Source: Tetrapyrgos nigripes (Eukaryota > Basidiomycota > Agaricomycetes > Agaricales > Campanellaceae). From it: a stretch of 64,000 nucleotides of DNA. Within the stretch, counting starts at the first letter, position 1; the number at the start of each line of letters is the position of its first letter. A model generated the notes under the pieces. The model made no database searches, was not told the origin of the DNA, and was given only the letters and a program-made list of their open reading frames with translations. This document shows, one piece after another, positions 1-10,393 of this stretch. The translations under genes and the position numbers were made by a program. Location: positions 1-64,000 of the forward strand of contig JAACJM010000285.1 in the NCBI GenBank assembly GCA_013368315.1, in the 5' to 3' direction.

Positions 1-2550
1 AAGAGAAGGCTGCTTCGCAAGTCAGTGGTTCAGGCGTTGTTTCATGACGTATGTTCTGTATAACGCATTCTCCCACTAGACGCCTAATCATCTTGATATA
101 TGAAATGACTGATCCAGTCAGAGTCGTGAGGCAGTGGCTTCGCAACAGCCTCCTTTGCCCTTCGACTGAAGTATTGCAGAAAGAGGTTTCTGCCCCAAAT
201 AGCAAGATCGGGATTCGACTGAGCATCTTTGATAGAAAAGAAGAGCTGCATGTATTTTTCCATCCATAAATCAACCTTGTCGTCAATGGCAGTCGACTGG
301 TCCAACAACCATTCGACAAGGTCTCCAATGGAAACATGTAGTTATCTCCAAGCTCATTGGCAGGTCAACCAAATAGAGAGATGGATGAGGGGGACAGATA
401 ATGTCCCATATGCGTTCAAAGTCAGGAGGAAGCTCAGAAATGCGATGCTGGTGGACTCTGCTCCAGTCAAAACCTGCCGGAGATATTCAAAGAGAATAGT
501 TGAGCGTGTAACAGCCCATGTGTCATCACCTGCTTGAGTTTATCAAGGGCGGCTTCAAGTTCTTCTGGCACTGCTGCAGCTGCTGTTGAGTGTTCTACAG
601 ACATTCCCCATTTCTTCAGGGCTTCCCCAGCCACTTTGAGGGTCCTGGGAAGTTTATGATAGTCGCTGACAATGTGACCAGTTGGAGTGCAACTGCTCAA
701 GATGCCAATGCTGCCCTTATTCATCCTACTTTCATCGAGACTTTCCCATATCTTGTTCAGGTGTGAGATTTGTTCCTGCAATGCACTTGCTGGAATGTTC
801 TGGCCATTTGCCTTTTTCATTTCATCCAGAATCCTTGAAATCAAGGCTACCACATCCTGAATACAGGGCATCCATCTGAAACGCAGTAGGGCAAGGTGGA
901 TGACAAGGACTTGTGATGCTTAATAACCTGCAATGTGCAGGAGCAAGTCCTTTGTGAAAGTGAGGTGTGTCTGAACATGTTTTTCATTGAGCATCTGACT
1001 CTTGTCGGTGGCCTGGGGAGTAGTAGCCAACATGTACATTAGAGTGTACACTAGAGAGTAAACTGGTGGCATGCTGCCTTGACCATGGATCAGGGAGTCC
1101 TTCGGGGAGTCCTGCGGAACAACCTGAGATCTCTTTAGGTACTGGGTAATACGAGATATGATGTTAACCTCTGGATCATCTGACATTATAAGAGGCATTA
1201 TCAGGTCCACATTTGCTCTCCGAATGTAGAAACCATATTGACTGTCATAGTATAAAACGTCCTGAATGGCCTCTATCATGGGCAGAAGCTCGTCATCGTC
1301 CGTCAACGACTGCATAGTGAAGACAAGGGCCTGCCTGTCACGTTCAGACGTTCCCTGCAATGACTTTTCCAACAGTGCTTCGCTCAAGGTTGCATCTTGG
1401 CAATGGTCCAGGTCATGCTTGCGAGCTAGAAAGCTACCAAAAGCATTCCCAAGCCGCCAGAGAGCACCTGAAAGTGGCGTGCGGTAAGGAGCGTTGAGCC
1501 AGACCAACGGAATCACTGTAAGTGCTGTGTAGATGAGGAGGAAAATGCCCAGGACGCCTATCATTATGTATGTGATAATGCGATTAACAGGAGAGAGGAA
1601 GGCGACCAAACCCCCAAAGAATAGGAAGAGGGAGAGGTGGAGAAGGAAGGGGATGATGTCGACGAATGAGTGCATGCCGAAGTCACGCAGGCCAAAGTAT
1701 ATGTACGCGAAGACTCTGGCTTGACGGATAGGGGATGGCCTCAAATTCGCCTTATGGATGAAATCTCGGGTCCACTGCTGCACGAATATAGCTAGCAGTG
1801 AACAGGTGAGGGCTAGCGCCAACGAGAGGAACCATAGGACATTGCATATGATGGCCGACGCAGGAGTTTCAAAACTGGGTGGTTCAGACGGTGGAACGGT
1901 TGAGTTGGATAATTGTTGGGATATTTTGGATAGGAGAAAGACGGTATCCTGAGCAGGATCGGGCTGAAGAGTCTTGTAGCTCTCGATAAGAAATGCTGTG
2001 AGGCTGGCAGAGTACAGGGCAGACTTATAGCCAGCACAGTCAGTGTCCGCCCACAATGCTGATAATGATCGACTCACAAAGATCACCATTCCTTCCATGT
2101 CCCCCTTCCATCCTTCAACCAAAGATTTATCATAACGTTCTGCTTCTCCAATATAGATGCTCCACATTCCAGCACATGCTTGATCATCTGCAGTGGGCTG
2201 GAACCGTTCTGGGCAGTCAAAATACATGAATATGTCTGAACAGTGTTGATATATGGAAGACGACGTACTTTGGGACGGCTTCTTGTCATTGTCCGGACCA
2301 GGGGGAGGAAGAGAACTAGTTGACGTGTCGTCAAAAGTATGGAGAGAATGGGATGATTCCACAGAAAGGGCAGGACGGGAATCGGCAGAAAGACCATTTT
2401 CCATGCTGTCCAAAGCATGGACGATTCCACATCCCCAGGTGCCCTCGAGGATCGCGATGATTTAAAAACTTGAATAGAATGAGAATCCAGAGACATGAAA
2501 CACTGCAGCACATACGCACCGTTCGTCAGCCAGTTGAAGTTGAAGTGCAT
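1..2550 (-). pseudogene. DUF6535 membrane protein, copy A, broken and cut by the window edge
   Basis: Minus-strand gene whose ATG lies at 2550-2548. The DUF6535 domain is visible: the WSIYIGEAERYDKSLVEGWKG block, the SASLTAFLIESYKTL motif, and three hydrophobic segments around 1840-1790, 1670-1600 and 1590-1510. DUF6535 proteins are large basidiomycete membrane proteins of unknown function. Frame is lost at least three times. An 8-nt length difference from copies B and C lies near 2420-2440. An indel near 915-925 gives a stop after HIAG. A further shift lies near 530-470, where B and C read QDDTWDV. The 3' end continues beyond position 1. It is very similar to copies C and D and is probably not translated as a full protein. 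Confidence 0.9.
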
Positions 2551-2689
2551 CGCCAAAGGTCAAGTCCGAGTTTCGTCTGCAGGATGATTGACAAAGAACG
2601 AACACGGGTACGATGGCACGTTGACTTTGCAGTGTGCCCACGCAGATAAAATAACTCCCAACTTAGGCCGAATGGTTGAAGCGGCTCAT

Positions 2690-4062
2690 TCGTATTCTTC
2701 AATCATCCAAGAGGTGGCTTACATCCTCCTCGTCTTCTGAGAGTGAGAGCAAGAGCTGGCTTACATTTCCCTTCAAGAGTAAGAGGAAACAAGACGTTGT
2801 TGAAAGAGACGAAGGAAATGGCCTCCGTCTCTCCGTGGTTATACGTTTAATAAAAATGTGTCCCCCTCAATCGTTGCCCTTCCCCCTTGAATCATTACCC
2901 GAATACGAATACTAACCCACCTTCCAATACAGTTCCTCTACACAGCAAATCAACACCTATACGCTAAACGTTGGGAGGCTCTCGTCAATTCTAGTTTCCC
3001 AACCAACGACTCCCCATCCAACCCACTCAACATCGACATCATCCAAATAATCTCCTGGAACGACTACGGCGAATCACATTATATAGGTGCTATCAAGGGG
3101 GCTCAGCCAGTGGGGAGTGAGGCTTGGATGAGGGGGGTGTTTTCTTCTTTCTCGCCTACCCTACCTACCCTTCTTTGACTCTTATTCTTACGAACACTGA
3201 ATGCTAACAATGTTTCTTTTTTCTTCCCCTTCCTTCTGTTATCCTTCTAGCCTGGTTCCCTCTAACATTCTACTACACCTCTGCGTTTAAAAACGGTGGA
3301 CAGTATCCCGACGAAAAGTTGGTTATATGGTCAAGAACACATTCTGTTCAGGCTCAAGTAGGTGACCCGGTGGAGGAAGTGACGGGGAGGGAATTGGTGA
3401 GTGTTTTAGTCCTTTTTTTTGACGCTTTTTCGATTGTTTTTTTGTTTTTGTTTCATTGACTACGAAAGCTAATGTATATACTTATGCGTGCGTGCATTAG
3501 GTCGAAGACACTGTCTGGGCCCGCGAATGTGACGTTTGAGGTGTATGCTTATACAGATACACCTTCCTCGTCCAACGATAGCATCTCCTCCCAAACGTTC
3601 TCAGCACAAGCTGGACTGACTAAACTTGCTATGCCGATTGGGTTTCTCGATGGGGATGGGGATGGGGGGTACAGAGTCTGAGTGTTCGAGCGTTGTGAGG
3701 TCTGCGTCTGCTTCGCGTTCGCGTTCGGTTTCGGAGTCCCAAGACAAGGACCAAGACAAAGACACCCAACAGAACCAAGATACAACAGACACAGATACGG
3801 ATACAGACACAAACGCAGACACAGACACGCTGGTAATGCAACTAGACGCTGGCAATCCCAACCCCTCCTCAACTCCGATTCCGACCCCAACTCCAACCCC
3901 AACATGAACGCAGGAAACGGACAGGGACAAGGCGCGAGTTCAAATCTATCCCCCTTGGTATTTGTCAAGAGTCCAGAGAAGTATAATCATGACGCTCGGC
4001 TCGGTGTGTTAGTTCTTCGGGGGCGGGGTGTTAGGGTGTCAAGGGGATGAAGAGTGCGAGTG
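2690..4062 (+). pseudogene. 5'-truncated GH71 alpha-1,3-glucanase fragment, unit A
   Basis: Homology to the longer GH71 copies starts abruptly near 2698 (CCAAGAGGTGGCTT), about 150 bp from the divergent DUF6535 start. Signal peptide, N-terminal barrel half and first introns are therefore missing. Remaining exons: the Ser-rich linker (2698-2850), then about 2932-3148 with the GH71 block SWNDYGESHYIG, about 3251-3396, and the C-terminal module from about 3502 to 4050. Lesions include loss of the donor after the linker exon, a deletion in the fourth exon (WMRGVFSS instead of the GGMGHA block), a deletion of the ITLLAEP codons near 3515, and an early frame change near 3665. Family role: hydrolysis of cell-wall alpha-1,3-glucan. 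This fragment cannot make an active enzyme. Confidence 0.85.
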
Positions 4063-4970
4063 CTCTACTGGTGGAGTTTTAAGAGTTATGAGTTTAATGA
4101 TGGTCACGATGATGATATGGATGGGGAATGGCATGAAGAGGAAGGGCATGTGGATGTGGATGTGGTGTGGATGATGGCCCGGATGTAGATGTAGCAGCGG
4201 TGCTGCCTGGTCTGATCTCGTCTGGTCTTCGTCTCACATTTCATCGTCCATCCTCCATGGTCCCGTCCCTCGACTGTTTTTGTCTTTCCTTCCCTTCTTC
4301 CTTGCTCTCTTTTCCTCGATGTCATTTCTAGAATTCTTTACATTGATTTGTAGCAACCAGCACTAGCATTAGATTGTATGTATGTATGTGTACGGTACAG
4401 TATAAAGTGCAGAGTGTAGAGTGTAACGCTAGCCGCCGTAGCGTATGTAGCGTAGTTTAAAGTGTTCAATGTTCAATATCTACACATCGATATACTTGCA
4501 TGTAATGATTCCTTCAAGTTCTTGAGGTTGTAGCAATGAAAAAGAACGAAAACAAGCAAGAATAATGCCATGTACATTCTTTTCAGCCTGTTATCCTCTT
4601 CAAGTTCCCGAATCTTCTCTCAACACGAAGTGATGCACCATCGTCTGCCAGCCGCTGGAAGGAAAGACGTTGCGGCATCTCTTGTTGGAGCACTCTTTCG
4701 TGTCCATGGTCGAGTCGTCAAAACGCGGTCGGGAGACCGACGCCTACAAAGTTTTGACTCGAGAAATGGAAATGGAAACCTTACTCGTAAGTACTCGTTA
4801 CGACTCAAATATTTTATATCCGTCTTCAAAGTCTAATCTGTATCATGAATTCCGTCCTTCCAGCCTTGATACTTATGTTCCATCCTTGCTGATCTGCTCA
4901 TTATTGGTCGTCCTCGTCACCGTTCTGTCCGTAATTCGTCAACTTTGTTGACGATACGTGATACATATAC
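4063..4970. other. Intergenic region between truncated GH71 and gene X, unit A
   Basis: No gene can be supported. The stretch contains a T-rich segment typical of fungal 3' flanks (4260-4330), a GTA/TGT-rich segment near 4370-4450, and a block at 4570-4830 that is conserved in units B (25470-25710) and C (37510-37795). That block has open frames in several directions but no recognisable domain. A canonical GTAAGT lies at about 4788, so an unrecognised 5' exon of gene X is possible here. Confidence 0.5.
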
Positions 4971-5487
4971 ATGATACATCTTCCTCCTGTATCAAGTTCC
5001 AATCCGTTCAGCATACGCATACGTGTAGACGCTACAATAGCCTCTCGCTTTTCTCTTCCCTCTTCATCCTCAGGAGACTCTTCAGACTCCTCAGATACCG
5101 GCTCCGCCTACGCCATCGAACTCAACTCAGACCCTCTCACTCCCCAACCACTCCCTCCTTCCGGTCTCGCTACATACATCTCTCCCCTCCTCCCCGCCGA
5201 CTCCGTGGATCACAACCTCATCTACGTATCCGGTAACACCGACGTTTGATTATGAGGTGATTACCGCTGGGAATCAGACGACTTTACGTGGTAAAAATAC
5301 CGTCGTAGATGATATGGATGTGTACTCTGACGATCCATCTGGTACTGGGAATGGTGGAACCGGTGGACTCGGCCATGTGTTACAGTACAAAGGCAACTGG
5401 GGCGTGCTGAGTCCAGAGACGTTCGTGTTGGATAACCAAACGCCGGTAAAGTCATATATGAATACGACTCATTGGGCTTGGGGGTTT
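4971..5487 (+). pseudogene. Gene X, 5' fragment, unit A (predicted cell-surface protein)
   Basis: Two adjoining frames are visible. The first is Ser/Asp-rich and ends with LIYVSGNTDV. The second carries NQTTLRGKN, VVDDMDVYSDDP, LQYKGNWG and NQTPVKSYMNTTHWAWGFGS. The DD...YKGNW...THWA pattern resembles the extracellular domain of agaricomycete single-pass membrane proteins. This is a family impression, not a database result. Several N-x-S/T sites fit an extracellular location. The gene ends at 5488, where it joins kinase sequence in the opposite orientation at the words GGATCACC. The two frames are offset by one base at the same place in units A, B and C, so that offset is either an unrecognised splice or an old shared lesion. 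Confidence 0.6.
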
Positions 5488-5832
5488 GGATCACCTATAC
5501 GTGACCTAAGAACCTTGACTGCGACCTACAAAAGCGATAGCATGTTAGCCCATAGCAGACCCAGTAGATCGAACAAACAAACTCACCGTACTCTCATGAC
5601 CATGTACATCCTTCCAAACGCCTTTCCATACATCCACAAACCCGCTATGGGCTTCGGGAAATCGCCCAATCTTCTCAACACGCACCGTTAGGTCCACCAC
5701 TCTCTTAGCCTTGCCGTCATAAGCTGACGAAGGCGGTAACTCCAACGGAGACATTAATCCAGCACCACTATCACGAACGTGTTCCTGTTCCTGTTTATCA
5801 TCAAGTGGGACCAGAGCTAATGGGCTCATCAA
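5488..5832 (-). pseudogene. TKL-like protein kinase, N-terminal fragment, unit A
   Basis: On the minus strand the sequence reads an Ala/Gly-poor loop region (GRFPEAHSGFVDVWKGVWKD) and, after a short intron ending TAG, VAVKVLRSRIGD. That gives the start of a kinase N-lobe with its VAVK lysine (codons within 5515-5530). Everything after this (hinge, HGDL loop, DFG) is absent, because unit A joins directly to gene X at 5488. The missing part is present in units C and D. It lies about 250 bp downstream of the RhoGEF exons in the same orientation. Confidence 0.75.
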
Positions 5833-6079
5833 GCCATGCTACGCAGATATTGCTGAACGATGAGATTTCGGACTGCACAACTCGGGTAACATATCGGGAC
5901 AGAGCAATAGTTCAGTGGGCTCGAATAATTTCTGTTGGTACATTGAAGAGGGTTCGGAGTAAGGTCCTTTTGATCCGATGAGACTCCATGGTCTAGGACG
6001 GGAATAACGTCGACCCGGAATATAGAAGCCTTCATCATCTGGTTTGGAGTGTCGTTGTCAGTACTAGAGGCAAGAAGGT

Positions 6080-9000
6080 AAAAGCGATTCACATACCCAA
6101 AATGTCAGTTCCAATCTCGAAAATGGAACTGCCGTCCAGACTTGATTGCTAAGGTGCTCATCTACAAAAACGTCCACCACCTCGGCACGAATCCTTCCAG
6201 AACCAAAAGCCATTGGTCACTCTGATCGATGGAGGAGTAAGAAAGTTTGAGTGCATACTTTTCGCCGCCACCTTCGTTATCTCTCCAATCAAGAGAAAAC
6301 AACTCTGTGAAAAAGACGATTAGCGCTCAAACAGTCTGCCATACAAAAGACGACTGACCTTCGTCAACGCTTAAAACCTTCATCCAAGCAGTCGGTATTG
6401 TATAAATCAAGTTCAAGGGCGTCTTCTTACGCAAAGCAGATCCCAACTCCCAAGATCGAATGGGGTACCGAGGAAGGTGTCCTTCATCGTCATCTGACTG
6501 AGTACTGTTTTGACGACTTCCGGGGTCGTGCTCGGGATTACGAGCAGCATTGGTCTTGGCACTCCCATTCCCATTCTGCTGCTGCTGCGACCTCATCTCG
6601 ACGCACTATCCATTCCCATCCTCCAAGTCTCTTCTCTGTCTCCCCCATGACGACCAACCATTTCTCGTCCATTCAGTCCAAGACGCCCAAGTTGAATAAG
6701 CCGTCCCGGTCTTCTGAGCATGCGGATCCAACTCTACATCGCCTTTCCTCGTGGACCTCGTCCCACTGCCAGATCCATTTCTGCGGTGTTTCTGCAGTTT
6801 TTGTTCCCCCAAACAACACAGCAACATTGTTTCGAATAGGAAGACTTGATATGTTTTGGCGGCTTCGTCCTTTGGCTTCGGTTTCAGTCCAGTCCCCGAA
6901 TCTGCTTCGTAAATCTCCAGCTGGTCATCAACCAGCAGGTTGCCCAACTGGGACGGATCAATAGACGCGTTCCAATGAAAAGCACGCTGGTTCAGAGTAC
7001 GCAAAGCTTGAATGCTTTGGATTTGCCAGCTCATCTTGTCGATAGCTGAAGAAATTTGGGACATGTGGTAGAGCGTGGTGCAGACAGTGTCGAAGCAGCT
7101 TGGAGGTGAAGAAAAAGACGAGATTGGAAGGATTGGGAGTGAAGGTGGAGTGCAATATAAGATTGCCTGCAGCCAAGCGCAGTAATCTGCAATGCGAGCT
7201 GGGAGGATGGACAGGACGTCGAGAAGGATTTGGATATTCCTTGCAAGACTCGACGACTCTATGGTTTTCTCTGCTCTGGAAGAACCTCAAATAGATCGAG
7301 GTAATTCACGGACAGAGAACGATATGTAGCGGCAACGTTGGTCCGATTGGCGGGATTGTCGAATCCGAAAATATGCAACCAGTCTTCTGCGTCCTAATTG
7401 AATTCGGATCGCTCCATGCGAAGAAGCATAGCTTCCATGTCTTTGAGGACACGGTCGTGATACTGGCGCATTGACAACCAATTGTCGTTTATCACCAAAG
7501 GCTCTAGAGCTAACTGCATGAAATTGGATGCGCAGAAAGAGTAGCAGCCGAATCCTGTATCCATTCTTCACGGTAAGTGGGGCAGTTCCAAGCATCAAAT
7601 GCAAAAATCGTACATACCAATATCAACTGTAGGTAAGACACATGAGCCCGCTCAGTGTCTACCAGTATCATAACGATATCACGCCGGTCATGCTGAGTAA
7701 AAGTTGGGTCGGGAAACATGCATAGACCGGGATATCTAGCTTGCAATGGATCCAGCAATCTCTGAACCGTCTTGAGCGCCTGTGCAATTCAGCGAGTCAA
7801 AAGAAGAATCTTGAGTAAAGACCGACGTGGGAACTCACCTTCATAAATCTCGAGTTCGTACCACCGAATAAATCCTCAATCCTCAAAACTTCCCCATATC
7901 TCGGCTTGCCCTGGATCTCCAGAAAATACACCCTCTGAATGAAATTCGCGAAAAGCTTTTCGCGGTCGGGCATGCCTAGTTGGAAGTCAAACGTCTCCAC
8001 ATCCACACTGAGATGACTAGGAGCAGGAGACCCCGGCAAATCCAACAGAACTCCTAACGAAGCGCCAACAGCAAAGCAATCAAACAGAATTTTGAACGGT
8101 GCTTCATTCCGATGAAGGCAGTCTCGGGTATGGTCCAACCAATGCTTGAATTCGGCAATTAGCTGGAGTTTGGTGAGGATTTTGGTATTTTCGAGACAGA
8201 GATGCTCGGTAGGTGCTCCAGGGGCACGTAGAAGAGAGGTGCTCATGACGGCTTCACGAGAGAGTGCCCGTGGGTTGAGGTAATACAAGGATCAGCTCAG
8301 TGTGGGAAGCTAGCGCCCTGATGGCAAATGAACGCTATAGTGGGTGCCAGAGAGAAGTTGAAAGGCTCATAGTCAGGTGGAGGCTGGGGAACGGCCTTGT
8401 GGAGAGGGAATGGACATGGGCTATCATTGAAGGTACCGCGAGCTAATCCATCTGCAAGGGTGCTGCGCGAGTTCCTGAAGCTGGGAGAATCGGGAGGAGT
8501 GCACTTCTTGACCGAAGGAGCATATAACGGCTGTTTCCAGTTGGATGACGGCGAAGAGTCTAGCATGTCGTATGCAGTGCTGGGTCGACCACCTTTCAGG
8601 AGATTATCCAAAGGTGCTGGAAAGGAATGTTTTGTTGGGTTTACCAAGCTTGTAACCATCCTTGGAGACGTTGGGACGTAATCAGATGGAGCTGGTCGAT
8701 AAATGCCGTTTGTCCAATTTTCAATCTCTGCAGACCGTTTCATGCGTTGCTCGTAGGTTTCGCAAGGAAAATTGCCAATATCCTCCATGAATAGAACCAC
8801 TGGAATATAACGGTCGATTGGAGCGCCAGATTGGATGACGACGCGTTTGACTAGTCTGCAGAGATAGAAAGGGAAGGAAAATAATGCGAGTGTTAGTCTT
8901 GGGCATGAAATGGAGAAAAATGTCGAAGAAGTTCAGAGAGAGCTGAGATAACTCACTTGCTGTCCACGGCCAACCTCCCACCTCCCACCCTTCCCCGAGA
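6080..9000 (-). pseudogene. Cdc24-like RhoGEF, unit A, degraded
   Basis: Minus-strand gene recognised by domain order. A CDC24 calponin-like region lies at about 8250-7835 (CFAVGASLGVLLDL, HLSVDVETFDF, EDLFGG). A linker and DH domain start at about 7758-7600 (RDIVMILVDTERAHVSYLQ) and continue at 7600-7290. A PH-like region with a Gln/Gly-rich insertion follows at about 7060-6110 (LGNLLVDDQLEIYEAD, TYQVFLFETMLLCC, then EKYALKLSYSSIDQSDQWLLVL). Cdc24 proteins are exchange factors that load GTP on Cdc42 at sites of polar growth. I see no C-terminal PB1 domain. Lesions include frame changes within the DH/PH exons and a 1-nt loss near 6185 relative to unit D. The N-terminal exons (8800-8300) are low complexity and poorly defined. 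Confidence 0.72.
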
Positions 9001-10130
9001 CTCCACCGCCATAGTCAGACGAACAAGTTAATTCAGGAGGAAGGCGAGTATCGCGTTGATGTCGCCTATAATGTTGGAAGAGGAGGAGACGAGCCAAGCG
9101 ATTGCTCCGGTGATTGAGCTGTCCTTAGACTGTCCAGAAAGTGAGGTTGTAATTTTGCACACTCCGACCAGGTCTCTCTGGCCTTGCTCTGCCGTTCGAT
9201 TCCGGGTACAGCCCCAGCGCATTCACAGCCAGGAGACCGACCCCGGGGGGCAGACAAAATCTGTTTGCACAAGTCGAGCAGCAGATGAAGTCAGTGAGGG
9301 GGACCGGTAGAGTACTGTGGTTGCAACTGGAGGAAGTAATCGCGGTTGTGGCAAAAGGATAACGCGAAGTCGGAGTATCGCGGTTACACCATGGAAGGAC
9401 CAAAAAGATGCGGTGCGTTGCGCGTACTTCACTTACCTGTAGCTTAATTAATTGACTTCCACAAAGGTTATGCAAGGTGGATACGTACGGGTCGCCTAGG
9501 AAAGGAAGAAGGCAGAGAATTAGGCTATATATTGCACAGTACTTTGGGAAGGAATGGGCAGCACGTATCAGTTGTATGAAGAACGGGGGTGCTGTTGAAG
9601 AGAAAGAACAAAAAGAACAAAAGAGTACACGTACATTCTCCATGCGGACACCACTATACACCTCAACCCTCTGAGGAGCCCCGAATCCGAATCCCATTCA
9701 TTTTCCCGCTCCCAGTTGCATTCACATTCCTACCCACCCCGTTCTAAATCGCACCCACTGTACTCTCGCTAGGCCTCGCACTCGTATCCCCATTACCCTT
9801 ACCCGAGCAAAGTCCCTGTATTTGTCGTCAACGGAATACCTATGGCACCAGGCAAAAGAGATGAGTTGCCGTTTTTCCTGCAGGCAGAGCCAACCCACCT
9901 CAAGGACGGGACGTAGACCGAGAAGCTTTCTGATGGATATCGGTGGAAGGAACTTGAGTATGCAATAACCGGATGGACCAAGTTGACCTGTGTTGGAAGT
10001 CGAACGGACGGTTCCTGTGTCTAGGGACTCGCTCAGGATCCGCATCAATCTCCAGTTCCATACAGTGACCAAGAACACTGGGACGAAATGAAAGAAATTT
10101 AAAGCACGCTCTGGTTCCAAAGCCGCGTAG
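9001..10130 (-). other. Upstream part of the RhoGEF block, unit A, unidentified exons
   Basis: Several minus-strand frames here recur in units C (42640-43650) and D (61263-62400). One is a hydrophobic stretch near 9120-9030 (GAIAWLVSSSSNIIGDIN). Another is a frame at 10120-9722 with LRILSESLDTG and SGYCILKFLPP. Donor-like and acceptor-like sites are present, but no domain could be recognised. It may be the 5' end of the RhoGEF gene or a separate small gene. Confidence 0.35.
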
Positions 10131-10269
10131 TCACAGCCTTATAAGGCGTTGGGTTATGAAAAAGTCAGTTCTTTCAAGACACTGGCTGTTATAAAGTAAA
10201 ATCAACCTACCTGCATCGCATTTGGTTAGCTTTGTCTTTCGTTACGAGGTCCTACTGCTACTCTAGGTA

Positions 10270-10350
10270 GCACAGCGTCGTAGTGACGCGTCTCAAACGA
10301 GTTACTGAAGATGCGTTGCACGATGTCAGCGACAGCTTTGGCGTCCATTG
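10270..10350 (-). pseudogene. V-ATPase subunit d remnant, unit A
   Basis: On the minus strand this short piece reads DAKAVADIVQRIFSNSFE, which parallels EKAVADVIQRILSFESD in the longer fragment of unit B. It sits immediately upstream of the GH71 start in the opposite orientation. It is too short to identify alone; the call rests on the unit B copy. Confidence 0.55.
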
Positions 10351-10393
10351 TTCCGCCTACCTTAAATCCAAAGCTGCAATGTGAGTGACTTTA

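Noticed and set aside
1266..1952. Plus-strand open frames over the DUF6535 genes, repeated in all units
   Set aside because: They are antisense shadows of a conserved coding region, with no start context, domain or independent conservation.
3549..3968. Valine/cysteine-rich minus-strand frames over the GH71 C-terminal module, some looking like membrane proteins
   Set aside because: They arise from the antisense of the Asp/Thr/Gln repeat in GH71 and shift with every indel between copies.
4570..4836. A small gene at the conserved block upstream of gene X
   Set aside because: Open frames run in both directions, change between units and show no domain. It is kept as intergenic with a possible 5' exon.
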